52,154 nt of DNA. Source: an uncultured Bacteroides sp. (lineage in GTDB: Bacteria > Bacteroidota > Bacteroidia > Bacteroidales > Bacteroidaceae). The stretch lies in contig CAUEFX010000025.1 in the NCBI GenBank assembly GCA_958477465.1, positions 1 through 52,154 of the forward strand, given 5' to 3'. Made by a program: the position numbers and the translations under genes. The notes under the pieces were generated by a model that saw nothing but the letters and a program-made list of their open reading frames with translations, was not told where the DNA came from and searched no databases. Below, in pieces: positions 8,101-16,881 of this stretch; positions within the stretch are counted from its first letter, which is position 1, and each line of letters opens with the position of its first letter.

Positions 8101-10383
8101 GTAGTTCATTATGTTGAACAGCATTCCATTTCTGCCCGACTGGAGAGTATTACCGTTACTCAGCACGTGGTGCAATACAACAAGATGCTCTTCAACTCAT
8201 TACAGACATTCAAGTCGATTATTGGCACAAGTGAAGACTTCAGTCGTAAGATGATCAGTTACTTCAACTGTCTGAATGGCAAGTGGCTACTTGATATTGC
8301 TGGACGTCCTGAGCTCATCATACGTGAGAAGATGAGCCTTGTGGCAACTTGTTTAGTAATGAAACACTTCCTTAAGCGAACTGACGGCATCATCTGGGCA
8401 CCGATCGCGCTCGATGAGATCGTACGTGCTACGGGGGCCATAGGAATGTCGCAGGACGGTTTATTCTCGAAGAAGGACCTTGGCCTTGACGGACCTCTCT
8501 CTGATGATATTCTGATGATGGGTATTTGTCGCAATGCCAATGATGAGCTGGAGGTGTATTTCTATCCTGTTGAGGTGAAGGTGCTTGTCGACGACTCTGT
8601 CAATAAAGGTGAGATTCAGGTGGCAAATCTCTATAACAAGGCTCTCAAGGACGTTTTGTTCAAGGGTGAGACTTTTACAAGAAAAGTTTACCGGGCCTTG
8701 TTTGCATCACAATTTCTGTCGAACACAGAGAAGATGCGTGCTAACGGACTGATGTCTGATATTGACTACGAAAGCGTCAACGACTCACGTTACGAATTGC
8801 TGAATGTCAAATTCAATATCGTAGAGAAACTACCAGAGGAGATCGGTAAGGCTGCACTTGTGGTTTACTCTGATGCTACACCAAAGTCGTTGAGCACTGA
8901 ATGGATAGATGGCGTGCCTGTATGCCATATTCGCATGATGGAATCGGACTGCTACCGCATCGTGGCTAACCCTGACACGCAGTTGCTGCAGTTCGTAGAA
9001 CAATCTACCATTGCAATTGCACCACAACCTACAGTAATAGTTTCTCCAACCATACCAACAACATCTGCAACACCAACTTCGTGTGCAACTACATCTTGTC
9101 AGCCAATAATGACCTTCGAGTCAAAAGAGCATATCACCGAAGAAGAAAAGGAAAAAGCCTCGATACCTGTAGTTCCTTTATATTCAGATAATCAAGAAGA
9201 TCAGGTGTCAATGGCGGCTGATGGCCTTTCTCTAGGTATAAAGATAAGACTCGGAAAAGATAGGAAAGGTTCGCCAATCATCTTTGAAGCCAACAACACA
9301 ACAAAGATTTCTCACCCTAACATGGGTGTTGTCGGCGGCATGGGATTTGGTAAGACGCAGTTTGCTCTTTCGCTCATAGCGCAGTTTGCCAAGGAGAGTG
9401 AACACAATGTGGATGGTCACCCTATTGGTATGTTAATCTTCGATTACAAGGGTGATGACTATTCAACGGAATCATTCTTGAAGAAGGTCAATGGCAAGTG
9501 CTACAGTTTCAACTTCCCGTTTAATCCGCTAAAACTAGTTGTTACGGACAAGACACGGTTCATGAATCTGCCAGCAGTTACAGCAGACAGAATAAGCGAT
9601 TCTTTTGCCAAAGCATATGGATTAGGACAGATGCAGCAGAGCACCATTAAGCAGGTGATTCTCGAAACCTATCAGGACTTTGGTATTACCAATAATCCAT
9701 CTACATGGAACAAGCCACTGCCAACTATGAGCAACGTGGTTGATAAGTATTTTGAGCAATACGATGCCAAGGATAAAACATACGCATTGTTCGACAAACT
9801 GAGGGATTACATGATCTTTACGTCAGACAACAGCGAATGCATTTCGCTCTTCGAATGGTTGGACGGGGTGAAGGTGATAGATCTCACTCCATATCCGGGC
9901 GATACGAAGAAGGTGATTGTTTCATTGATTCTGGATCTATTCTATGAGGAAATGAGACAGTTGGGGGCAAGCAAACTTAATGATCCTTATAGAGAATTGC
10001 GCGCCATGATTCTTGTGGACGAGGCACACCAATTTCTCAACAAAGATTTCAATTCGTTCCGCAACATTATCAGTGAAGGTCGAATGTTTGGCGTGGGTAT
10101 GGTGCTTTCTACCCAAAATCTCTCAGACTTCAAATCGGCAAAACAGGAATACTCTCAGTTTATTCTAAGCTGGGTTATCCTTCATCTCAACAATATTACA
10201 AAGGCAGAGGTGGCAAACATATTTGGCTCAAACGATCCGAACTGCCAAGCATACGTCGATATTGTAAGCAAGGCTGAAAAATTCCATGGCATCTGCAAGG
10301 TTGGCAACGAAGTGAGGGCCATTCGCACATTGCCGTATTACGAACTCATAAAAGAAGACAAGCGCTTTATCACTGAATATTAG
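5146..10383 (+). CDS. dptH: DNA phosphorothioation-dependent restriction protein DptH, HerA-like ATPase
   Basis: A 1745-residue protein, the expected size of DptH. The first ~1280 residues have no motif I can name. A Ser/Thr/Pro-rich linker (about 1290-1320) joins them to a C-terminal HerA/FtsK-type ATPase: Walker A GGMGFGKTQ at about 1397, a LIFDYKGDDY strand characteristic of HerA/VirB4-like motors, Walker B MILVDEAHQF at about 1620, and a sensor STQNLSDF. Such ATPases pump or remodel DNA, and in DptFGH this is the motor of restriction. The start at 5146 lies inside dptG; an ATG at 5155 is an alternative. The stop is TAG 10381-10383. The gene has no frameshift, unlike the mobility genes that follow. 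Confidence 0.88.
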   Translation: MPNMYELFYNFLIDELLVRYFKKTNVESGDKFYIVIEDTILRQDFYEVLRRSAFTSRLRICFPGYERYGKGPSEYEAITFTCTSNGTRIIVCGCDDAGEGFQTMIRNNIGVTGNPISEMAALFILPGYNAYETLLSAACNLQESPYPLCLDSITKAIANKIACKINTIEKEYLRNHIKRLRLQDDYASLFDFAPVLSILQKSILKNSFAQLDAFEDAEIYDNMFAATDINIKERVKDNTSAFAIISDMMSEAYDQDQYKRLTTYLDPKLASKISSGKVDWRTLDYREIRMSHDIIVGNPTIKRPQFKVDANAKLLSNVTGPKSEKTSKSFVIVCDPDFTATTLKACFNKDLKDYAHGAEAKVSGCNLVFTLGQKVQKEKIGDSKNYHEITVLHLKTKNVFQEIEGSFIIDAKGNIVVSVREDKDSFTIGNGVNLVTYEGITPVELDDNSSFHIDIDHNATDDLIIPFKFGDTTLNIRFKCKGEKTPTLTPGSVTDTIWGSDGDGFMHSGNEGDIVDTINGPDGPVYLHDRFRKLANLEKRMIDLSTPYLYIEKNEFNGEDEIKTQGLSIAYSIDSTLEAIFCYFKEKNTVPSFVRPDAKLLSLYHRYIEAVHDEMHNIPTSGISFANTNAFNISKVGVVEYENDTIMLSPFHPLMVAYAMQMAESVDSNEFNKKVIDELSPLYLMPYIYYGNGILKAISSIETEDILTWVKYDRANNTQQIYGTKSTSKLITEKIRNFIDNFKYYFPDADCPVRISAIGLSQSVDLVRGIVSFIDTSRKKGSIQRIEIHEYVEDMLSDTFFEKLNRQSSRDNISEFFDIHNFNIADKDLNEIIRLLFSRVSYYKHTFKDSRKMEGYSHVTFYRIDSGTNYTPLPTIQLRTETSLDGLVSIPSTNLSGSNYLMGFGTRGLKDNDSPIYLMAEDMNSLYAGLINDGLASYKEGQCTAKRYCFKDADFLQSVYDNSTWVTFVYPEVDIDFFYKQKNIYVVHYVEQHSISARLESITVTQHVVQYNKMLFNSLQTFKSIIGTSEDFSRKMISYFNCLNGKWLLDIAGRPELIIREKMSLVATCLVMKHFLKRTDGIIWAPIALDEIVRATGAIGMSQDGLFSKKDLGLDGPLSDDILMMGICRNANDELEVYFYPVEVKVLVDDSVNKGEIQVANLYNKALKDVLFKGETFTRKVYRALFASQFLSNTEKMRANGLMSDIDYESVNDSRYELLNVKFNIVEKLPEEIGKAALVVYSDATPKSLSTEWIDGVPVCHIRMMESDCYRIVANPDTQLLQFVEQSTIAIAPQPTVIVSPTIPTTSATPTSCATTSCQPIMTFESKEHITEEEKEKASIPVVPLYSDNQEDQVSMAADGLSLGIKIRLGKDRKGSPIIFEANNTTKISHPNMGVVGGMGFGKTQFALSLIAQFAKESEHNVDGHPIGMLIFDYKGDDYSTESFLKKVNGKCYSFNFPFNPLKLVVTDKTRFMNLPAVTADRISDSFAKAYGLGQMQQSTIKQVILETYQDFGITNNPSTWNKPLPTMSNVVDKYFEQYDAKDKTYALFDKLRDYMIFTSDNSECISLFEWLDGVKVIDLTPYPGDTKKVIVSLILDLFYEEMRQLGASKLNDPYRELRAMILVDEAHQFLNKDFNSFRNIISEGRMFGVGMVLSTQNLSDFKSAKQEYSQFILSWVILHLNNITKAEVANIFGSNDPNCQAYVDIVSKAEKFHGICKVGNEVRAIRTLPYYELIKEDKRFITEY

Positions 10384-10435
10384 ACATAAGAACAAAAGAA
10401 CACTCAATAGTCTTGTAGATTAGAGAAGACGGGGG

Positions 10436-10539
10436 ATGTACCTGTCCCTACATTGTAAAGTCACCTGTGGCAGGGAACACTGCTCCCACCAACAGGTAAC
10501 TGACACAGTCTCCTAGGCAACGAAATCGACTAGGAGACT
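10436..10539 (+). other. Cluster of three stem-loops between dptH and the relaxase gene
   Basis: The 223-base gap 10384-10606 has no gene but three consecutive inverted repeats: 10436-10440 with 10449-10453 (ATGTA/TACAT); 10463-10476 with 10484-10497 (ACCTGT..GGGA / TCCC..ACAGGT); and the best, 10507-10516 with 10530-10539 (AGTCTCCTAG/CTAGGAGACT, 10 of 10 paired, 13-base loop). None is followed by a T run on either strand, so they are not standard terminators. They could be an oriT-like site, a recombination site or a structured RNA; the sequence does not decide. Confidence 0.5.
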
Positions 10540-10606
10540 CGGGCATAAAAGAACAAGCAGCTCTTCAACATCGTTGCTGAACTCGATAACGCCACGTTAT
10601 AGAGTT

Positions 10607-12045
10607 CTAAAGGCTTTTTCCCTTGCGATAGATGTTGCCAGGGTAATGCTTGGCATGGGCATAGAGCATACAGCGCCGTGCAAAATGAAGATAGTCTTCC
10701 TCTTTGTCACGCCAAGGGAGGTCGCTGGTAGTACCACCTACCTCCTCCACCGGTGCTTGGCGCAATGGTGGTAGCCCCATCAATGCCAAAGGCAAAAGCA
10801 TTGAAGGCCGTCTGCATCACATCATTCCATCGCAGGAAATTGCGGTCGTCGATGAAGGTGTCTTCTGCAAGCTCTGCAGCTTCAGGAACACGCCGACAGA
10901 TATTAACAGCATCCGTCAATACCATATCCAGAACTGAAGCCTTGAAAATTACCGAAGCATTACTGGAGATGCCTCTCAAGAGTTTCTTGTTCTGCTCCGC
11001 ATATAACTTCAGACATCGTCTTGTTGCGGTCATAAATGGTCTTGAGCCCGTCCAAATCATTGTTTGCCCTGCCAAGTTTGTCTAATTTCTCACTGAGCTT
11101 CGACCTTATCTCTGACAGATAACCACGTAGCCGTGCGATTTCTGCTAGGATATCCTCCTTGTTAGCACCAGCTTTCAGAAGCAGTTCTTCAAGCGACGCT
11201 ATCTCCGCCTCTATCTCCTTTTGCTGATTGGTAAGGTTAGCAATCATGGAGTTGAGACCCTTCACTGCTTTGCGCTTGGACGCTATCTCCTCTTCAAGGG
11301 ATTTGTTCTCGCGATGCAGTTCACGGTTATGCTCTTCGAGCGACTTGTGGCGGGTTCCAGTGAGGTGGATGTCGTCGCCCCGTTCGAGTCCCCACTTCTC
11401 ATTGACGGCAGCATACCAGTCGTGCCATTCACGCATCTTGTCTCGCGCGGCATCTCTGCTTCCGCCACCAAACATGTCCTTGGCACAAAGCCGGCCATCC
11501 TCCAGGATAGGGGTGATGGTAGCATGGATATGACAATTCTTCTCGTCGCAATGGACGATAAAGGAGACGATGTTCTCCTCACCAATCCGTTTTGCCAGAG
11601 CATTGTAGTTGTCAAGGGCAAATTGCTCTATCTCCGGCATACGCTTGATGTGAGCGTTGTGGCCCCGTTCCCACAGCTCCTGATTACCGAAGGCAAGCTC
11701 GTTCATGCGGTCACGATTGCCGCCCATAATGAGACATACCGACTTCTGCTGGGTGCTGCGGACTGTCAGTTCGCGCCCCGTCTGGGCCAGCCTCTCTGGC
11801 TTCCATTGCGCAATGCGTGTATCTACTTTCTCCTTGATACATTCCGAAAGGTCAATGGGTGATACCACTCCTCCCTTGCGTATCTCGAAGTTGAGATGCA
11901 TGCGGCTCTTGTCATAGTTGCGCTCAGGATCGTCGAGTTTGCACTCCCAACGGGACTCATCCCATTTGCGCTGATGTTCTGCACTCAGTGCCGGAGTCAT
12001 GCTCATCTTGCTGACCTCCAGCATCGCTTTTCTTCCTGTACTCAT
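10607..12045 (-). pseudogene. mob: MobV-family relaxase, two frameshifts near the C-terminus
   Basis: A plasmid recombination/mobilization (Mob_Pre, MOBV) relaxase. The start is the ATG at 12043-12045 (MSTGRKAMLEVSK); the open frame further upstream is the shadow of the previous gene. The nicking-domain metal motif HCDEKNCHIHATITPI is complete, followed by a long coiled coil. Near 11005-11020 the frame breaks: in frame the protein stops at 10960, but the sequence continues in the next frame (KKLLRGISSNAS ... STGGGG) to about 10745, then in the third frame as TTSDLPWRDKEEDYLHFARRC to a TAG at 10607, which is the usual MobV tail. Both breaks need a +1 shift, meaning one extra base each. The catalytic domain is intact, so a truncated protein might retain some nicking. 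Confidence 0.8.
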
Positions 12046-12538
12046 ATCTATATCTGTATAAAGGTAAAACAACAAATGATAAAACCTGCCAGAGCTTGCT
12101 CTTCTTCTCCTCGCTGAATGTTTCCCATACAGCGAGCGATTCGTCACGATAGGTACCCACCTTGGGATATACCGTCTCAATGGCCGATAGCGGAAGCGGT
12201 TCGGAGCACGCCATCTCAGAAGGAGTTCCCTCGGAAGCGATTGGCTGCAATTCACTTTCAAGCGGAGCCGTCTTCTTGACAACCTTCTTCTTTGCTACCG
12301 ACTTCTTGCTCATCGCATTGCACGTATTGATTTCGCTACGCTTTGCCGAAGACTCGCGCTGCACATCAATATTGGAACGGAAGAGTGAGAAGATGGCTTT
12401 GAGCGCGCCATTGCCGAATATCGGAGCCGTTCCCTCGCTAGCATACTGGGCGATGGCTTTCGCCATCAGTCCAGCTTCCTTGTCGTCGAGTTCTGCCAAC
12501 ATCATAAGATAGTCAACAGGTATTGAAATGTTCTTCAT
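11957..12538 (-). CDS. DUF6291-like small protein preceding mob
   Basis: A 193-residue protein. The N-terminal ~58 residues (MKNISIPVDYLMMLAELDDKEAGLMAKAIAQY ... NGALKAIFSLFRSNID) match the DUF6291-type module found beside replication and mobilization genes of Bacteroides elements. The middle is a Lys-rich, low-complexity stretch (KKSVAKKKVVKK). The last ~30 codons overlap the relaxase start by 89 bases and read poorly as protein, so the true C-terminus may be shorter or shifted. Probable accessory or regulatory role in mobilization, by neighbourhood only. Confidence 0.6.
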   Translation of the reverse strand: MKNISIPVDYLMMLAELDDKEAGLMAKAIAQYASEGTAPIFGNGALKAIFSLFRSNIDVQRESSAKRSEINTCNAMSKKSVAKKKVVKKTAPLESELQPIASEGTPSEMACSEPLPLSAIETVYPKVGTYRDESLAVWETFSEEKKSKLWQVLSFVVLPLYRYRYEYRKKSDAGGQQDEHDSGTECRTSAQMG

Positions 12539-12550
12539 ACGCTCAGAATG

Positions 12551-12925
12551 TTAGCAAGTGGGTAAAACATGACCGCAGAGTGCCGTGTTCACAAGGTAGG
12601 TGTTCTGCGCAAGCAGAAGGTTGTTCTCATGGAATCCCTTCTTGTCCTTGGCGATTCCTGCCTTATGGAGCAACATGCCGACAGCGTGGATATAGAAATC
12701 CAAATCGCATTCATCTACGAGGCTCTCGAGAGGTATGCCGAGGTAGCACTGAAGAAGGAAGATGTCGCGCATCTCCTTCATTACAGGGTACTCCTGCACG
12801 GGAAGATCCTAGATGGATGCAACTTCCTCGGGTGTGAGGAAATTGTGGACACGAGAGGTGTCGCTATACGCTCCGTTGCCGCTAAGACCAGCTACAGCAG
12901 TCTTGCCGGTTACGTCATTATTCAT
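12551..12925 (-). pseudogene. Unknown mobile-element protein with in-frame amber
   Basis: From ATG 12925 the frame reads MNNDVTGKTAVAGLSGNG ... FLTPEEVASI, then TAG at 12809-12811, then continues in the same frame as DLPVQEYPVMKEMRDIFLLQ ... LCGHVLPTC to the stop at 12551. The two halves read as one roughly 124-residue protein (a Trp codon TGG changed to TAG would fit). I do not know the family. The second half is predicted helical. It lies between the primase-like gene and the DUF6291/mob pair, all on the minus strand. Confidence 0.5.
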
Positions 12926-13011
12926 ATTGACACTCTCCCAATCGTTTTTTTCTTGATGATCATAATCTAAAAAGGGTTGTGGGTCGAAGCCCGGTGAAAC
13001 AAAAAAGTAAA

Positions 13012-15397
13012 CTACAACTTGCGGTACTCCCCCTTGCCTGTGCGCTAGAGTCTGCCGTCCTGGATGAATTTGTCGAGCCACTTGGAAGCAGTGTTGGCGT
13101 TCTCGTTGTTCTCGGCAACGATTCGGTCAAAAGTGGCTTTGTCAAATTCGTCGGGCAGCTTGTGGAACAAAGCGTAGCGACGGGCGTTGACTCCTGTTTC
13201 TACGGCAGGAAGAGGACCGTGAGCATCCCTTGGCTGCAACTTCATATAGATATGTATTGAGTGATAGAACAGCGTCTCACATATACATAATACTGTATTA
13301 AAGTCAGTTTCAGAACACTCGAGAATGATGGTGCCATTTGCGGCGCGGGCCATCGGACAAGACTTGTCGAACGCACGGACAGCCATAAACAGCATGATCA
13401 TGCGAAAGGCTATCAGTCCCATCCTTCGGACAATGGCCTGCATACCATTGTCCCCCTCCTCGCAGCACTCGTCATTGAGCGTGCCCAGCCACTCTACAAA
13501 GCGGTGCCGTAGATGAGATGGAATGGTGATGACGTAGATACCTTGCCTTGCGAACTCGTTAAGCCAATGCATCAGGTCATCGCCCAACAATTTGAACAGG
13601 GCATGCTTGGAACGACTGACATCATCGGTGGCAAAGACATCGCGTATGCCTTTACGGAAGGGAATGAAGTAGAAGATGAAGCGGCTTAGCAATCCGTTCT
13701 CGGCATCGGGGATGAGACGGCGCACCTGTTCGGGCGTGCCAGCCAAGACCACAGACATACGAGGGCTGTCAATCTCCAGATATTCCCTATCCTTACGACG
13801 GCTCATACTCACCATTTCATGATGGTATGCCTTACACAGGATGTCGGAGTAGTTGCCATGCTCCGACTTGAACGTCTGGCTGAGCGTATCGCCTTCCGTC
13901 TCAAAGAGCAAAGCGACGCCATTATTATCAGAAAGGATGTTCAACAACGAGCTGGCACTGCTGTTGGCAGGAATGACAAACATCTTCTGCGGCGGTGCGT
14001 CCGACTCCACGACATCAGGGCTCTTACCTCTACTTTTCTGATACTCCGCCATGTCCCGTTTGTAGTCCATCATCCGTGCCGACTGGTCATGAAGGCATTG
14101 GTTGATGGGGGCTATCAGTTCGCGGCACAGTGTCAAGGCAGCATTGCCCATGCCGGCATCAGCCACCACGAACAGATAGAGATTGGGGAATACCACGCGC
14201 TCGTCATATACTCCGCTGACATTGTTGAAGCAAGCCGAAAGGCAGCCAATGGCACCCAGCAATATCACATCGCGGTCGTCCTCAGAGATGGTGTTGCTGA
14301 CTATGCGCTGCAGGAAAGCGGGCAGACAGTCATAAACAGTATCGGGGAAGCGAGGCAAATCACTAGCAGGTTTTACCCATTTTGCCGTTTTACCATTTTG
14401 GTAAGATGGTAAAATGACATTTGGATTGTGCCCCAGCTCAATGCCTGCCTGGGCTGCATTGTGGAAGAATGAGGCGATGGTAATACCTGTACCCCTACCG
14501 TTCAGACAGTTCGTAAACTGCTTGTCAGTCTCCGAGGCATTGTATTCAGCGTTAAACCTGCTTATCCTCTGGTACAGTCCACGCCCAGACTCTTCAAACT
14601 CATCAGCCAAAGCAAGCCCTACATTCCGCCAAGTATCATAGTCGGGAGCGATGTCGATGCCACGATTCTCTATCTCTTGAACGACTCTTTCAACGTCATT
14701 CATGAGGTCAGAAGAGGAGGCAACACTCTTTTGACCTTGAAGAGCAGGGAGCAGCTGCTTATTGTCAGAATGGGCATTCAGCCACGCTTGTGGAGAAAAA
14801 GTTTTCTTTGGACCTAGCATAGAAATCGTACTTAGGGTTGATATATGCTTGTGGATCGTAAGGGAGGAAGCAGGCCCGCGCCACATCACTGCCCAACATA
14901 TCGACAGGCGGTAGTCCTGTTGCTTTCAGACAGTTGGTGACAGCCTTGAAAAAGCGGGAATGTTCCCATCCTCTCAGTTCAACGGGGATGATCCATTTCA
15001 CGCCATCGCCCGACGGACTGGTAAACATCAGTTCCGTTTCGAAATACTCATGTTCCAGCAAGCGGGCTTTGAGCGCTTCGGAATCGCCTATATGGTCGAA
15101 GTCGATGCACATGAGCCCGGAATGCTGTATCAGTTCACGCTCACTCCTCTTGCGGAACAATCCCGAGAAGGTACAGAAGTTAAAGTGAGTGGCCTTGTAC
15201 TTCTTTGCTTCCGAGAGTGATGTCATCGCCCGGAGCGTTTCTGTCTGAACTTTCGCATAGTGGCCGACCACATAGCGATAGACATCGACAACAGTGATTG
15301 CCCGACAAGGTTCGGTGTTCTGTATGGGCTTGCGAAAGAAAGAGAAAGCTGCCATGTCAGGCATCCAGCTCCAGAAGTCAGTATCGTCGTCAAACAT
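13012..15397 (-). pseudogene. VirE N-terminal (BT4734-like) plus DUF3987 primase-like protein, frameshifted
   Basis: In Bacteroides elements these two domains form one protein used in element replication. Here residues 1-200 (start 15397; HSGLMCIDFDHIGD, SPSGDGVKWIIPVELRGWEHSRFF) are the BT4734/BF3469-like VirE N-terminal domain and end out of frame at 14765. The DUF3987 part continues in the +1 frame from about 14810 (SPQAWLNAHSDN). The break lies at a T5/A4 homopolymer near 14803-14812 and is explained by one extra base. The C-terminal frame reaches TAG 13045-13047 but goes on in frame as RTGKGEYRKL to a second TAG at 13012, which looks like the natural winged-helix tail. The DUF3987 P-loop-like region reads VADAGMGNAA; an A replaces the expected K, so ATP binding is doubtful. 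Confidence 0.75.
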
Positions 15398-15409
15398 CCT
15401 ATAACGTTT

Positions 15410-15637
15410 TTAGTTCTTAACACTATCTCCTTTTGACTTTATATACTCATCAAGGGCCAACTTGGCATATAAGTTGCGTCGCCCCAACTTATATGCGCCA
15501 ATCTCACCCCTCTTCTCCATGCGCCAGAGCTTGGTTGGAGAAACATGGATATATTCGCACGCCTGATCGCGAGTGTAATACTTATCTTCAAGAGGTGGCT
15601 GCTCTTCCAGCTTACGCCCTCCCAAGATCTCTTCCAC
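15410..15637 (-). CDS. Excisionase-type helix-turn-helix protein
   Basis: A 75-residue HTH_17/MerR-like DNA-binding protein (YYTRDQACEYIHVSPTKLWRMEKRGEIGAYKLGRRNLY), the type used as excisionase or directionality factor beside tyrosine integrases. The only available start in the open part is GTG 15637. The frame is open further upstream with convincing sequence (KDELRTVISEIVEEI) as far as TAG 15671-15673, which is preceded by TTG and an ATG at 15677-15679. The ancestral gene therefore probably began at 15679 and lost codon 3 to an amber mutation. The product here would lack about 14 N-terminal residues, but the HTH is whole. It lies 12 bases upstream of the primase-like gene. Confidence 0.75.
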   Translation of the reverse strand: MEEILGGRKLEEQPPLEDKYYTRDQACEYIHVSPTKLWRMEKRGEIGAYKLGRRNLYAKLALDEYIKSKGDSVKN

Positions 15638-15717
15638 GATTTCAGAAATAACGGTTCTGAGCTCGTCCTTCTACAACATTATGAAATACCTACCATATTA
15701 ATTTGTTATTTCTGGTG

Positions 15718-15725
15718 CAAAAGTA
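15718..15725 (-). promoter_or_regulatory. Candidate -7 box for the HTH/primase transcript
   Basis: TACTTTTG on the minus strand fits the Bacteroides -7 consensus TAnnTTTG. It lies 39 bases before the ancestral ATG at 15679. No TTTG was found at the usual -33 spacing. Confidence 0.45.
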
Positions 15726-15740
15726 CGGAGATTGCAAAGC

Positions 15741-15785
15741 ATAACACCCCGGCAAAAAATGCAACGATTTCTGCCGAGGTGTTAT
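15741..15785. terminator. Stem-loop, probable bidirectional terminator
   Basis: Arms 15741-15754 and 15772-15785 (ATAACACCCCGGCA / TGCCGAGGTGTTAT) pair at 13 of 14 positions. The hairpin lies in the 260-base gap between the HTH gene and the gene ending at 15898, where it would end the minus-strand transcript coming from 17.3 kb. Nothing else is seen in the gap except the HTH promoter. Confidence 0.5.
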
Positions 15786-15897
15786 TAACAAAAAGGCGGT
15801 GTCTTTTAACAAAACAATCCCTTCCGCCTTATCATCAGATAAAACGAAAGGGAAAAGAGAATGATTGTAGGATGCTTAAACTACAGCATTAGTGTAT

Positions 15898-16869
15898 TTA
15901 GTCTTGAATAATATCCGGCGACAGCAGCATACGGAAGCGGAGACCAATATCTCCCACCTGTTTCTTTCCGTATTTGATTTGACTGTCCGTTATGCTGATA
16001 TTGAAGTTATCCGTTTTTGTCAAGGCTTGATATAATGCTTCCGTGTGGTCAAAGCCTTCCTTTATCTCAAGGTGGGGAAACTTCTCCCTCAGTACATTAT
16101 GATAGCTACGATAAGGATATTTCCCGTTGAGCAGTCCATCTTGCTCTAATGCAGCATAAATATATGCAAACACCGAGTCGGTGTCGTTGAGATCTTTCCA
16201 TTCTGTGACAATCTTTTCAATCTCCTCAGCGAGTAAGTCTGCATATTCTGGGCGGAGCATTTCCTCCAACAGAAGGCTAGTTTCACGTCGGCCTTTCTTT
16301 CCTTTTGCATCTAACAGAGTGGCTGCTACGACTTTCTTAGCCTTCTTGTTCTTGCTATTCTTCCATTGGGCCTTGGTATATGCTGTCTTATCAAAACTTG
16401 TATGCATCAAACTCTGTACAGCCTCATTGCCCAGCATCTGCATAAACGGCATCTTATCCTCACCCAACATATTTGATATGAGTTCAACGGCCTTTGGGAA
16501 ACCATTGTCAAAGACGAGCCAGTATAGAGTACTGTTGAAATGAGGGTTACCATTCAGGATTTTCTGCCTTGCAACCTCATTATCCAATGACGAACTCAAT
16601 ATGTTATCCAGTTTACAATGGAATGACTGGCTGCTCGTGGACATCATATTCTTCATGTAACCTTTAGTCCCAGAAACTAAATCGGAAATCAACCCCATCA
16701 TATTATTGACACCCACTAACGAAAGCATTTCCATAAGGCTACAGAGACCTTTGTAAGTAAAAGCCATATCTCCCTTACGCGCCTTTTCTACAGATTGAAG
16801 AAATTCTGCATATTCCTTGGGATGATCATAGTGCCATCGCCTGAGTGAAAGAAGGTTCAAGTCCTTCAC
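15898..16869 (-). CDS. Unknown protein, possibly DUF6043-like
   Basis: A 323-residue protein starting at GTG 16869. It is helical with no signal peptide, membrane segment or catalytic motif. A Lys-rich middle (TKAQWKNSKNKKAKKVVA) separates two helical halves. The start (LRRWHYDHPKEYAEFLQSVEKA) resembles residues 13-31 of the gene just upstream (LSAWRDNNAEDYAEFKEFV), so the two are probably related. They are in the same frame and separated only by TAA plus 12 bases, suggesting one operon and perhaps one ancestral or duplicated protein. The DUF6043 label is from memory of similar Bacteroides proteins and is uncertain. Confidence 0.6.
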   Translation of the reverse strand: MKDLNLLSLRRWHYDHPKEYAEFLQSVEKARKGDMAFTYKGLCSLMEMLSLVGVNNMMGLISDLVSGTKGYMKNMMSTSSQSFHCKLDNILSSSLDNEVARQKILNGNPHFNSTLYWLVFDNGFPKAVELISNMLGEDKMPFMQMLGNEAVQSLMHTSFDKTAYTKAQWKNSKNKKAKKVVAATLLDAKGKKGRRETSLLLEEMLRPEYADLLAEEIEKIVTEWKDLNDTDSVFAYIYAALEQDGLLNGKYPYRSYHNVLREKFPHLEIKEGFDHTEALYQALTKTDNFNISITDSQIKYGKKQVGDIGLRFRMLLSPDIIQD

Positions 16870-16881
16870 GTTACCATTCGG

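Noticed and set aside
11221..11862. 213-residue plus-strand ORF
   Set aside because: It lies opposite the MobV relaxase catalytic domain, has no recognisable motif, and is the shadow of the real gene.
14765..14889. Programmed ribosomal frameshift in the primase-like gene
   Set aside because: The break needs a +1 shift at a plain T5/A4 run without a canonical slippery heptamer, and related Bacteroides proteins are read in one frame, so an inserted base is more likely.
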